Below, piece by piece: positions 32,401 through 38,025 of a DNA stretch of 64,000 bases. Each line of letters starts with the position of its first letter. Position 1 is the first letter of the stretch. A program made the position numbers and the translations under genes. This stretch comes from Tridacna crocea (taxonomy: Eukaryota > Mollusca > Bivalvia > Cardiida > Cardiidae): the NCBI GenBank assembly GCA_943736015.1, contig OX031065.1:46354992-46418991 (forward strand), written 5' to 3'. The notes beneath the pieces are model-generated. The model was not told the DNA's origin, searched no databases, and saw only the letters and a list, made by a program, of their open reading frames with translations.

Positions 32401-34965
32401 AAAATCTTTTTGGAAAAAGAGACAACGGTAGCAAAAAGTATTTTCTCATATTTTTAAAATTGTTTTTTGCCCTTTACCTTAGGTCTTACCTTGGCTTTCA
32501 GTGCACCGAAGCATCTGTTACCTACCTTACTAACACCAGTAAAAACTCCTTTTTCAACAATGTTTTTTAAAGGCTTCATTCTGAGGAGCGTCAGAACTAG
32601 GGATTGTGTGGTAATGGGTTAAACTGGGTACCGTAACAGCAACACCAAGTCACAAGTCAGATACGCTTACCACTGCTCTACCAGGCTGGGCCCTTCACAG
32701 ACAAATCTGAATATATGAGCCACATATAATTTTAGCATGTATACTTTGTTCAAAGCTCACCGCTGTATCATGTTTCACATAGAGATACAATGTACTGTGT
32801 TGCAGAAGTCTAAGATGATTGAGTACTGAAATAGTTAAATGCTTAAGGTAGTAGACCCCTAATACCTCTAGTGCTGCATTGCATAAAGTTTTCTTGTGGA
32901 AATAGCTGTTTTCTATTAGGGGTCTACCATGTTAACCCTTTCCCACACAACAAAATTTCAGACTGGTTACCAGCATTTTTTCCTTTTCCCACAATGTTTT
33001 CTAAAGGTTTCTTTCTTGGGGCGTCAAAAGAAGGGATTGTGGGTTAAATTATCAAAGGACATACAGATAGATTGTGAAGTACACTAGTTATGGTAAAGAC
33101 TTATATGTGCAAAAGGGTGTTTTATGCAGCTTCATGATATCTTAAACAAAGACATTATTCATGTATTAATACAGATCCATAAAGTCTATTTAGCTTATTA
33201 CATCTCATTATCAAAGGGTAGACTGATCCTATGACATGCAGAAAACTGACCAATAACAAAATGATCTGACCAGGGTCAGTCTGTGTATACTGTGAAAGAT
33301 GACCCGAGTCTATACAGTTTGCAGGTGCAGTAAACAACCTGTTTGCATAGCAGATATATTTGTTGAATTCTCAATCCTGTGTATTACGTTTCATGTATAG
33401 ATAAAACCATTTGGCAACAATCTTGCTCCAGTTTATAAAGAAATGGACATCAGTGTTTTACCGATAGAATATTTACCTGATGATCACACTGGCCCCAGTG
33501 GTGGATCCATCGAACATATTAAAGGTGGGAAACAGCATCTCTGTCCCTTTCTCTTTCACTGCATCTCTCCTTCTACTAGATTGCCAGCTATCCTTCTAAC
33601 TCAAAATTAACTCTTTACAGCACAATTTTGAGCTTTAGTGACCCTCAACATGACTCTGGTAGCCAGCAATTTCTTGCTTTTCCACCATTTTTTCTACCCT
33701 TTTGAAATAAAATCTCAGATTTACTCTTTGTTTTTAATTACTATGAGGTTCCAAAAGCCTAACATTTTGCACTTTTGAAACAGATACTTAAATATATCTT
33801 AAGCTACAAAATTGCACTGAAATAATAGTTTGACATTGAATGTACTTGCATCATCACAAAAACTTAATCGTCATCAAAAATAGCACACTAACACAGAAAT
33901 AAGATAGGAGTGCTTTAAAGAGACTATAGCATGGACATTGGGAGTTGAAATATGCTGGAGTACATGTATTTTCCCAAAATGTGGTGCATGTTCATAATTA
34001 TACCTCTCTCTGTATTTACCCGGATTGACCCTATATCTACATATGGGGGGGGGGGCTGGGTTGATCTCTAAGTAGTAATATCTTGTGACCCAACCCCATT
34101 TCCATGTATATTTGAAGGAAAATGTGTCTACATGTTTCAAGTAAACTAAGGACTAAGGGTCATTAGAACACAGGACTGACAGGTTAACTCATTACTAATC
34201 GACAAAATTTTAGACGTGTCCAAATTTAAAGAAAATGTAGACGATGAAATAAACATGAATAACCTTGACTATAGAAGAGAAGAAAACATTGTGGGAAAAG
34301 GAGAAAATGCTGGTGACCAGAATTATCTCCTTTTCTGATAAAATTTTCAGAAGGCTTGTAAAAACCAGAGACTATTTGGTAAAAGGTTCACCCTTTACCA
34401 CACAATGATGTTTTTTAACGACCTTAACCCTTTCCCAAACAATCCCTGGGTTTTATGGGTCTGGAATAGTAGCCTTTTGAAAACATTGTGGGAAAAGGAG
34501 AAAATGCTAGTAACCAGAGTGTTTTCTACCCACTCATAGACATAAATCATCTTTTCGGCAAGAGTTGAATTGTCTTCAAATGCTTTCAATTTGGTCTAGC
34601 CCAAAAGTTTGAAAACATTGCTGGAAAAGGTAACCAGCAATTTCTCCTTTTCCCACAAAGTTTTCTACCCAATCAAAGAAAAATTGCTTCTCTGAGCTGC
34701 TATGAAATTGTTGTTTGCAAATGCTTTCAATTTTGATATGTCGAAAATTTTTCTTTGTTGTGACGGGTCAATCTATACCATGTTCAACAACATTTCATTT
34801 CATCCAAAGCTTCTTTTCCTTCCAGAGTACATGTTAAAGGAGCTGACAAGTGACACAGTGAAGAACCATGTACATAATTTATCAAACGGTCTGTACGGTG
34901 CCGATACAAAACTGAAACCTGACAATTTACCGACGGAATCTTTTAGAAAGTTGAATGTTGACTAA
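20276..34965 (+). CDS. CRAL-TRIO lipid-transfer protein (tocopherol-transfer-like/clavesin type), seven exons
   Basis: Exons: 20276-20416, 23746-23905, 25137-25198, 28296-28504, 29865-29975, 33401-33524, 34826-34965. Every intron is GT-AG, the phases (1, 2, 1, 0, 0, 1) chain without a break, and the joined frame is 314 codons plus stop with no internal stop. Order of domains: a CRAL-TRIO-N helix region beginning YVCTLD, the hallmark FLLKFLRTKKF in exon 2, then the lipid-binding CRAL-TRIO lobe with QVNGLCWVVDMGG in exon 4, YPARVKKILIYNTPP in exon 5 and VLPIEYLPDD in exon 6. It ends FRKLNVD, a carboxy end typical of the family. Family members are cytosolic or endosomal carriers of hydrophobic ligands such as tocopherol, retinoid or phosphoinositide; the ligand cannot be told here. 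The split codon at the 5' edge of exon 1 (ttcag then AT) shows that an upstream exon with the ATG exists and was not found. Introns are filled with MITEs, minisatellites and other elements. Confidence 0.9.
20502..20723 (+). mobile_element. Hairpin TTAA MITE, shortened core
   Basis: In the first CRAL-TRIO intron. Arms carry CATTGTTGG and CCAACAATC, again paired; the loop region has lost about 10 bp. Confidence 0.7.
20745..20820. repeat. GATCAG palindrome, diverged
   Basis: CAGATCAGCCTATACTTGCA against TATGCAATCTGATCTTTG. Confidence 0.45.
20843..21071 (+). mobile_element. Hairpin TTAA MITE
   Basis: Full length; right TTAA worn to TTCA. Confidence 0.85.
21215..21390. mobile_element. CCCGTATTCACC MITE, degraded copy
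   Basis: GTAACACAATTTCTGATTGG with an imperfect inverse; outer ends lost. Confidence 0.45.
21546..21741 (-). mobile_element. Hairpin TTAA MITE cut by a minisatellite
   Basis: The last roughly 35 bp are absent; the sequence switches at 21742 into the 47-bp tandem repeat. Confidence 0.75.
21748..22135. repeat. 47-50 bp minisatellite, eight units
   Basis: Unit: ATGAAACATTGAAAATAAAC followed by TATTATGCAAATTAATGCC and AAATCATA. Six of eight units carry ATGCAAAT and two carry ACGCAAAT. Located in the intron before CRAL-TRIO exon 2. Confidence 0.85.
22255..22325. repeat. GATCAG palindrome, near-perfect copy
   Basis: GATCAGACTGCACGTTCTGT and GCAGTCTGATCTTGATCTAC nested inside GGACGGTGTAG and CTACACTGTCC. 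Confidence 0.7.
22473..22855 (+). mobile_element. TTAAGGTAGT MITE, full copy
   Basis: Ends TTAACGTAGTGGACCCGTAA and TACGGGCCCACTACCTTAA, about 380 bp. Another TTAA-ended element; relatives at 32844 and 46030. Confidence 0.65.
22905..22980. repeat. Long near-perfect hairpin, single copy here
   Basis: Arms GGGTACTCATTAGAATCGTC (continuing TC) and the exact complement around GGT, extended outward by AAAACCATATGTT and AAAACATAGGTTTT. No second copy in the window. Confidence 0.7.
23114..23345 (+). mobile_element. Hairpin TTAA MITE upstream of CRAL-TRIO exon 2
   Basis: Full length, 400 bp before the exon. Its right half is the start of the tandem triplication that follows. Confidence 0.85.
23237..23750 (+). 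repeat. 171-bp tandem triplication of MITE right half plus splice acceptor
   Basis: Units begin CCTGCTG at about 23237, 23411 and 23582. Each holds the MITE right half, a GGGACCNACAGTGCTGGTG linker and GTTTCTATTTAGATTAT, which in the last unit is the real acceptor plus first bases of exon 2. CCTGCT also occurs inside the exon, pointing to microhomology at the breakpoint. Confidence 0.85.
23746..23905 (+). CDS. CRAL-TRIO gene, exon with FLLKFLRTKKF motif
   Basis: Acceptor ttctatttag ends at 23745 and donor GTAAGG starts at 23906. This is the most recognisable exon: DYSFLLKFLRTKKF is the CRAL-TRIO-N signature. The acceptor and the first few exon bases are present three times in tandem upstream (AG at 23403-23404, 23574-23575 and 23744-23745); only the third opens into this exon. 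Confidence 0.88.
24078..24405 (+). mobile_element. Composite foldback element E, copy lacking the hairpin
   Basis: CATGCTTTCTGGTAAGTTAT to GATTTTGATGAAATCATCC; the first part resembles 54158-54430, and the terminal hairpin is absent. Confidence 0.55.
24538..24756 (+). mobile_element. Hairpin TTAA MITE, CACTGT subfamily
   Basis: Full length in the intron after exon 2. The left arm has CACTGTAGG and the right arm CCCACAGTG. Confidence 0.85.
24835..25070. repeat. Remnants of the AAAAGAGGGCTTA MITE
   Basis: AAGTATCGACCATGTCAGCT and later GTAAGCCCCCTTTTTCCTAG. Confidence 0.4.
25137..25198 (+). CDS. CRAL-TRIO gene, 62-bp exon
   Basis: Acceptor ctactgcag ends at 25136 and donor GTAAGC starts at 25199. 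It encodes FLLRLPNADKDGQIWLLDRP, the first strand of the CRAL-TRIO lobe. Confidence 0.85.
25285..25656. repeat. 43-bp minisatellite, left block
   Basis: About nine units of GGCTACAAGCCGCTAGTACT plus TCGTCCACTTTGTTCTTTAC. Continues at 26656 after the inserted element. Confidence 0.85.
25660..26655. mobile_element. Harbinger-like non-autonomous element with TTA target duplication
   Basis: Starts TGCCCCAGTCATAAACAAC and ends GTTTTATTTGTGACCTAGGCA (inverted ends about 16 bp). It is flanked by TTA at 25657-25659 and 26656-26658, and the host repeat unit has a single TTA at that point (CCTTACATGGG). GC-rich CGGACGGCG clusters lie near both ends. A 3-bp TTA duplication fits PIF/Harbinger. Only a 42-codon frame inside. 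Confidence 0.65.
26174..26302 (+). CDS. Small frame inside the Harbinger-like element
   Basis: ATG at 26174 in a good context (GAAAATGG) opens 42 codons: MALIPPQNLLSLFLHQE then RRRHINAIAAAAVYDQERAG, followed by TGA. It is the only non-GC-skewed block within 25660-26655. It may be the truncated start of a transposase gene; not recognised. Confidence 0.2.
26656..27765. repeat. 43-bp minisatellite, right block
   Basis: About 26 units. The first six have CACTTCGTTCCTTACATGGG; later ones have CACTTTGTTCTTTACATAGG, so at least two unit types exist in order. Confidence 0.88.
27770..27935. mobile_element. CCCGTATTCACC MITE, copy with imperfect hairpin
   Basis: GTAACACAACTCCTAATTGG and CTAATCAGATGTTG arms; right end GAATGGTTGGTGAATACGG. 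Confidence 0.6.
28296..28504 (+). CDS. CRAL-TRIO gene, central lipid-binding exon
   Basis: Acceptor ctgattacag ends at 28295 and donor GTATGA starts at 28505. It encodes the helix with LILDWLMMDERIQVNG followed by the WVVDMGGMSM strand and the KKFLEMVQ helix. The frame is also open for about 200 bases upstream, but those bases show no family similarity and the AG at 28295 restores phase exactly. Confidence 0.88.
28685..28865. repeat. Irregular TTTCGTAC/TTTTGTACC phrase repeat
   Basis: Seven or so repeats of TTTTGTACC or ATTTCGTACTCA at uneven spacing. Confidence 0.6.
29177..29430. mobile_element. Two degraded hairpin-MITE fragments
   Basis: 29177-29250 is a right arm in reverse orientation; 29253-29430 is a forward copy whose core has been reduced to GAAAATGCTGGTAACTCC. 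Confidence 0.55.
29520..29765 (-). mobile_element. tRNA-derived SINE type IV
   Basis: On the minus strand: GTGGCTGTGAGATAGAGCGT (A-box region), GGTCCTGAGATCAATACC (B-box region), then a body shared with 2694-2855 (GCAGCTAGAGCTGGCTGCAT on the plus strand). Confidence 0.6.
29865..29975 (+). CDS. CRAL-TRIO gene, 111-bp exon
   Basis: Acceptor ttctattctag ends at 29864 and donor GTAAGT starts at 29976. Phase 0 at both ends. It encodes GVYPARVKKILIYNTPP and then GLSSEKIKKR, the conserved strand and helix before the ligand gate. Confidence 0.88.
30010..30095. repeat. GATCAG palindrome
   Basis: AAGATCAGACTGCACAGAAC and CTGCAGTCTGATCTTT inside ACAGTGTAGATC and ATATACACTGT. Confidence 0.65.
30121..31954 (-). 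mobile_element. Hairpin TTAA MITE split by a 1.6-kb insertion
   Basis: The first 36 bp (TTAACTCATTACCAAACAAC to GACTTGT) are at 30121-30156 and the rest resumes at 31768 (CTTGTTCAAATCGAAAG). CTTGT is present on both sides, as expected for a 5-bp target duplication. Confidence 0.7.
30157..31767 (+). mobile_element. CCGTCCGTC-type invertebrate element with repeated internal blocks
   Basis: Head TATCCCCCGCCGTAGGCGGA then CCGTCCGTCC tract at 30194-30237; tail CATAACCCGTCTCTGACGGC near 31590. Inside, units of about 170 bp begin TGTCATGGAAAAAGGGG and recur at least four times. No transposase frame. Confidence 0.6.
32085..32330. mobile_element. Two-hairpin MITE, diverged copy
   Basis: GTCTGTGCAGTCTGAGCAGG and ATTAGCCTGCATGCACTGCG palindromes are imperfect; ends GAATGCAGGCCATATGTA like copy 1. 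Confidence 0.55.
32540..32622 (-). mobile_element. Hairpin TTAA MITE, terminal fragment
   Basis: CAACAATGTTTTTTAAAGGC to GGTAATGGGTTAA; upstream part degraded. Confidence 0.6.
32635..32700 (-). repeat. tRNA-like fragment
   Basis: Minus strand CCTGGTAGAGCAGTGGTAAG resembles a SINE A-box; no B-box follows. Confidence 0.3.
32844..32937. mobile_element. TTAAGGTAGT MITE, short copy
   Basis: GGTAGTAGACCCCTAATACC and TATTAGGGGTCTACCATGTT are its ends, 94 bp in total; an extreme internal deletion of the 22473-22855 form. Confidence 0.65.
32932..33047 (-). mobile_element. Hairpin TTAA MITE with deleted left half
   Basis: Both TTAA ends kept, but CAGACTGG jumps directly to TTACCAGC. Confidence 0.7.
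33105..33345. mobile_element. AAAAGAGGGCTTA MITE, diverged copy
   Basis: GCAAAAGGGTGTTTTATGCA at the left; CAGGGTCAGTCTGTGTATAC at the centre. It ends about 55 bp before the 33401 exon. Confidence 0.5.
33401..33524 (+). CDS. CRAL-TRIO gene, 124-bp exon
   Basis: Acceptor tcatgtatag ends at 33400 and donor GTGGGA starts at 33525. It encodes the end of the domain, VLPIEYLPDDHTGPSGGS, the counterpart of LPxEYGG in vertebrate relatives. Confidence 0.85.
33607..33760 (+). mobile_element. Hairpin TTAA MITE, heavily diverged
   Basis: TTAACTCTTTACAGCACAAT start; arm remnants CCAGCAATTTCTTGC. Just after the 33401-33524 exon. Confidence 0.5.
34184..34389 (-). mobile_element. Hairpin TTAA MITE, worn right arm
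   Basis: Left arm intact (GTGGGAAAAGGAGAAAATGC), right arm CCAGAATTATCTCC. Confidence 0.7.
34424..34770 (+). mobile_element. Two fused hairpin MITEs
   Basis: A copy lacking most of its right arm runs to about 34612 and joins directly to the middle of a second copy, GAAAACATTGCTGGAAAAGG. It ends about 55 bp before the last CRAL-TRIO exon. Confidence 0.6.
34826..34965 (+). CDS. CRAL-TRIO gene, last coding exon
   Basis: Acceptor ttttccttccag ends at 34825 and TAA is at 34963-34965. It encodes 46 residues ending SFRKLNVD, a carboxy end common in the family. No AATAAA lies close behind the stop. The first one seen is at 35282-35287, inside a hairpin MITE, so the transposon may supply the poly(A) signal; that is a guess. 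Confidence 0.85.
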
Positions 34966-35012
34966 TAACTTGTCAATCTACCTGTGCAAAGATTTATATC
35001 ACAAATGTTTTA

Positions 35013-35214
35013 ATTCTTCACCAAACGACAAAATTTTAGACTACATGTAGTACAAATTGAAAGCATATAAAGAGGGAAAAAAATTTGTGATTAGAGTAGG
35101 GAAGAAAAACTTGAAAAAGAGGGATAAAATTCTCGTTACCAGCATTTTCTCCTTTTCCAACAAATTTTTCAAACAGCTTCTTTCTTAGGTCATGATTTGG
35201 ATGTAAAGGGTTAA
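35013..35214 (-). mobile_element. Hairpin TTAA MITE, diverged
   Basis: CACCAAACGACAAAATTTTA start, GTAAAGGGTTAA end; left arm worn. Confidence 0.6.
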
Positions 35215-35217
35215 ACC

Positions 35218-35446
35218 TTAACTCTTTAACACACAACAAAATTTTGGACTTGTCCAAATTGAAAACACTTGCAGACGATAAAATAAATGTGAATCAGAAA
35301 TTGAAAATTGACTTGGAAAGGCTGGAAAACATTGTGGGAAAAGGGGAAAATGCTGGTTACCAGCATTTCTCCTTTTTCCCACAATTTTTTCAAAGGCTTT
35401 CTTTCTCAGGGTCGTTAAAAGTCGGGATTGTGTGGTAAAGAGTTAA
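35218..35446 (-). mobile_element. Hairpin TTAA MITE, full length
   Basis: Starts 3 bp after the previous copy in the same orientation. Contains AATAAA at 35282-35287 on the sense strand of the CRAL-TRIO gene. Confidence 0.8.
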
Positions 35447-35552
35447 TTCCTCAATACCCTGTATGTGATACTTTTCTAAATTTGATGAATGATACTTTTA
35501 CACGACAAGAACTTGTTTTTCACAATTCTATTAACCAGCTATCAATTTTGTG

Positions 35553-35736
35553 AATCAATCCTTTACCACACAGTCCAACTCTAAGAGGACCTTGAGGAAA
35601 AAGACTTGAATCATTGTGGAAAAAGAAAATAGTGGTTACCAACATTTTCTCCTTTTCTTAAAGAGTTTTCCATCAGGCAAAATACTACACCAATCATTTC
35701 ATTCACATTAAATTTTTCACCATCAAGCTCTTTTGA
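35553..35736 (+). mobile_element. Hairpin TTAA MITE, diverged
   Basis: CAATCCTTTACCACACAGTC start; core reduced to AAAGAAAATAGTGGTTACC. Confidence 0.5.
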
Positions 35737-35965
35737 TTAACTTTCCCAAACAATCCCTGGTTTATATACTGGTCAGGAATAAAAGCCTTTTGAAAACATT
35801 GTGGGAAAAGGAGAAAATGCTGGTAACCAGCATTTTCTCCTTTTCCCATAATGTTTTCTGTCCTGTCAGATAGAAAAATCATCTTTTTAGCAACTGTTAA
35901 TTTGTCATCTGCAAAATGCTTTCAGTTTGGTCTGGTCCAAAATTTGCCATTTGGAAAAGGATTAA
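35737..35965 (+). mobile_element. Hairpin TTAA MITE, full length
   Basis: TTAACTTTCCCAAACAATCC start; one of the AAAAATCATCTTTTTAGCA subfamily. Confidence 0.8.
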
Positions 35966-35973
35966 AACAAGCA

Positions 35974-36144
35974 TTAATCAACCCTTTCCCAAATGGCAAA
36001 TTTTGGACCAGACCAAATTGACAGCATTTTCCAGATGACAAATTAACAGTTGCTAAAAAGATGATTTTTCTATATGATAGGGTAGAAAATATTGCTGGAA
36101 AAGGAGAAAATGCTGGTTACAGGGATTGTTTGGGAAAGGGTTAA
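35974..36144 (-). mobile_element. Hairpin TTAA MITE missing its right palindrome arm
   Basis: GAGAAAATGCTGGTTAC joins straight to AGGGATTGTTTGGG. Near mirror image of the preceding copy. Confidence 0.7.
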
Positions 36145-36320
36145 AGACCCTGAAACAGAGGCCTTCTGTAAACATGGCAGGAAAAGGAGATAATGCTGGT
36201 ATCCAGTATTTTCTTCTAGTCCAATACCGTTTTCGACTCTTGCTATAACCAAAAGGGCTACATTAAATTTTGTCATATCCACATACTTTCAATTTTGAAA
36301 AAAGGGTAAACTGTTGTTTT
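36141..36320 (+). mobile_element. Hairpin TTAA MITE, degraded, abutting
   Basis: Shares TTAA 36141-36144; arms GGAGATAATGCTGGTATCC and AGTATTTTCTTC. Confidence 0.5.
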
Positions 36321-36348
36321 GAAAAAAGTTTGCATCAAACAACCTTTT

Positions 36349-36452
36349 TAGAAAATGTTACGCTGCAAGGCAAAGAAAGTTACCCGAAGGATGCCATGAT
36401 TTTCAGTATAGAACAAGGAGAGCCGAAAAATCACAAGTATCCCAATAAATAA
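36349..36452 (+). CDS. Possible terminal exon of an unidentified gene
   Basis: After caacctttttag the frame is open for 32 codons to TAA (…ESYPKDAMIFSIEQGEPKNH…). The stretch is less AT-rich than its surroundings and not obviously repetitive. I do not recognise it. It could be an alternative 3' exon of the CRAL-TRIO gene or a chance frame. Confidence 0.2.
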
Positions 36453-36771
36453 CTGGTATCCCAATGATAATGACTATTCTAGGACGAACTAGAGCTGTCA
36501 CTGAATGTGACTTAATACCCCCGCCAGCACTTTGACAGAAAAAAGCGTCAAGTTCAAGGGGAGATAATTCCTCAATGAGGAAGAGTTGACACTGGAAAAT
36601 TGCAAATCTTCAATATATGATCAGTATATGTGCAAAGTTTCAATACAATTGAAGGAAAACTGTAGGAGGAGTTTACAACATAAAATTACTAGTATTTTGT
36701 AAATAGATGGACACACCAATGGATACACAGGCTGATTCTAGTATACCCCAAAAACATTCTTTCTGCCATAT

Positions 36772-37035
36772 GGCCTCCAACACATATAAGGGGTATTCGG
36801 AAATTTGGGTTAAGTGTTGCTTTGGATCAGCCTGTACAGTCCGCGCAGGCTAATCCAAAATGACTCTTGTTGTTTTAATGTAATTTTTTGTTTTGGGCAA
36901 ATCTAATGTTATACAATATCTGATGTAGTCATTACGTGCCATCTCTGGTTAGCCTGTGTGGACTGCGCAGGCTGATCCTAGACCAGTTTTTATGCAAATA
37001 TCTGAATGTCCCTTTTCACATGTTGCGTGCCAAAT
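36772..37035. mobile_element. Two-hairpin MITE, copy 4
   Basis: GATCAGCCTGTACAGTCCGC and GTTAGCCTGTGTGGACTGCG palindromes; end CCCTTTTCACATGTTGCG. Confidence 0.6.
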
Positions 37036-37202
37036 CGTCCTTTTTGGGTAATCTGGGGGCACAGCTGTAGAAGGGATAATTGTTTGTAAGAGGTGGTTGC
37101 TGTTTTCCCTAATAATGGTTCAAAGCTGCCAGCTTCAGGTTGCGTATCTAAGCTTGTCCTTCAACAACCCCTTGTCTTTCCCAACACAGTATGATGTCAT
37201 TA

Positions 37203-37590
37203 TATCAACCCTTTACCAGACAACAAATTTTGGCCCTGTCCAAAATGTAAGCATTAGTAGACAACAATTTCACTGTGGCTCAAATGGTGCAATTTTTCTT
37301 TAATAGGGTAGTAAACCTTGTAGGAAAAGGAGAAAATGCTGGTTACCAGCATTTTCTCCTTTTACCTCAATGTTTTCAAAAGGCTTCTTTTCCAGGGTAT
37401 TAAAAGTTGCTATTATGTAGTAAAGGGTTAACAATTGTGATTTTATCTTTATTAATGACCAAAAGCTGTAAAACGTAGTGGGAAAAGGAGAAAATGCTGG
37501 TTACCAGCATTTTCTCCTTTTCCCACTATGTTTTCAAAAGGCTTCTTTTCCAGGGTCGTTAAAAGTCGCCATTGTGTGGTATACGGCTAA
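37203..37590 (-). mobile_element. Hairpin TTAA MITE and a tandem partial copy
   Basis: Full copy 37203-37431, then 37432-37590 repeats the palindrome and right part with similar flanking (ATTGTNATTTTAT-TTTAT). The second core has GTAGTGGG and CCCACTATG. Confidence 0.7.
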
Positions 37591-37683
37591 CGATTGTCAT
37601 TTTATGTTTATTTACGACTAAAGTGCTGTGCACATTTGTCCATAAATATCCTGTCAGTTTTGTTTGTTCAATTATCAATTCAG

Positions 37684-37769
37684 CATGGCTCCAACCCCAA
37701 TCTCCAAAAAAATTCTCTCACAATTAAAGTGACAAGAAAAACCTTACCAGGAAAATATTATTTCATTGG
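37684..37769 (+). CDS. Possible internal exon of an unidentified gene
   Basis: tatcaattcag precedes 37684, and GTGAGT follows 37769. The frame HGSNPNLQKNSLTIKVTRKT then LPGKYYFIG is open through the donor. Not recognised and no partner exon found. It lies between the mL52 3' end and repeats. Confidence 0.22.
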
Positions 37770-37810
37770 TGAGTTAAAACTTCACAGAAAACATATTCAA
37801 AACAATTTAA

Positions 37811-37816
37811 TTTATT
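37811..37816 (-). promoter_or_regulatory. Likely mL52 poly(A) signal AATAAA
   Basis: tttatt on the plus strand reads AATAAA on the minus strand about 90 bases past the mL52 stop. Confidence 0.45.
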
Positions 37817-37905
37817 ATTGAATATTCCTATACAGCAATAAAGACATTTTAAAACCTACAGTATGTTTATAGTTTCTCACTTCACTTTTTTTTCACGCAA
37901 TAAAA

Positions 37906-38025
37906 TCAACTTTTGGGCTTCAATGGAAACTTATTGTTCTTTTTCTCCTCTTCAATCTCTGGAAACCTTTTTTGTGCATACTGCTTTATATCGTTTATTT
38001 TATTCATACCTTTCATAACAGTTTT
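37906..38025 (-). CDS. MRPL52: mL52, last exon
   Basis: Acceptor ttgttccattacag on the minus strand; stop TGA reads from 37908 to 37906. It encodes 39 residues that look like a charged helix (KGMNKINDIKQYAQKRF then EIEEEKK) and end KFPLKPKS. Confidence 0.8.
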   Translation of the reverse strand, partial: KTVMKGMNKINDIKQYAQKRFPEIEEEKKNNKFPLKPKS

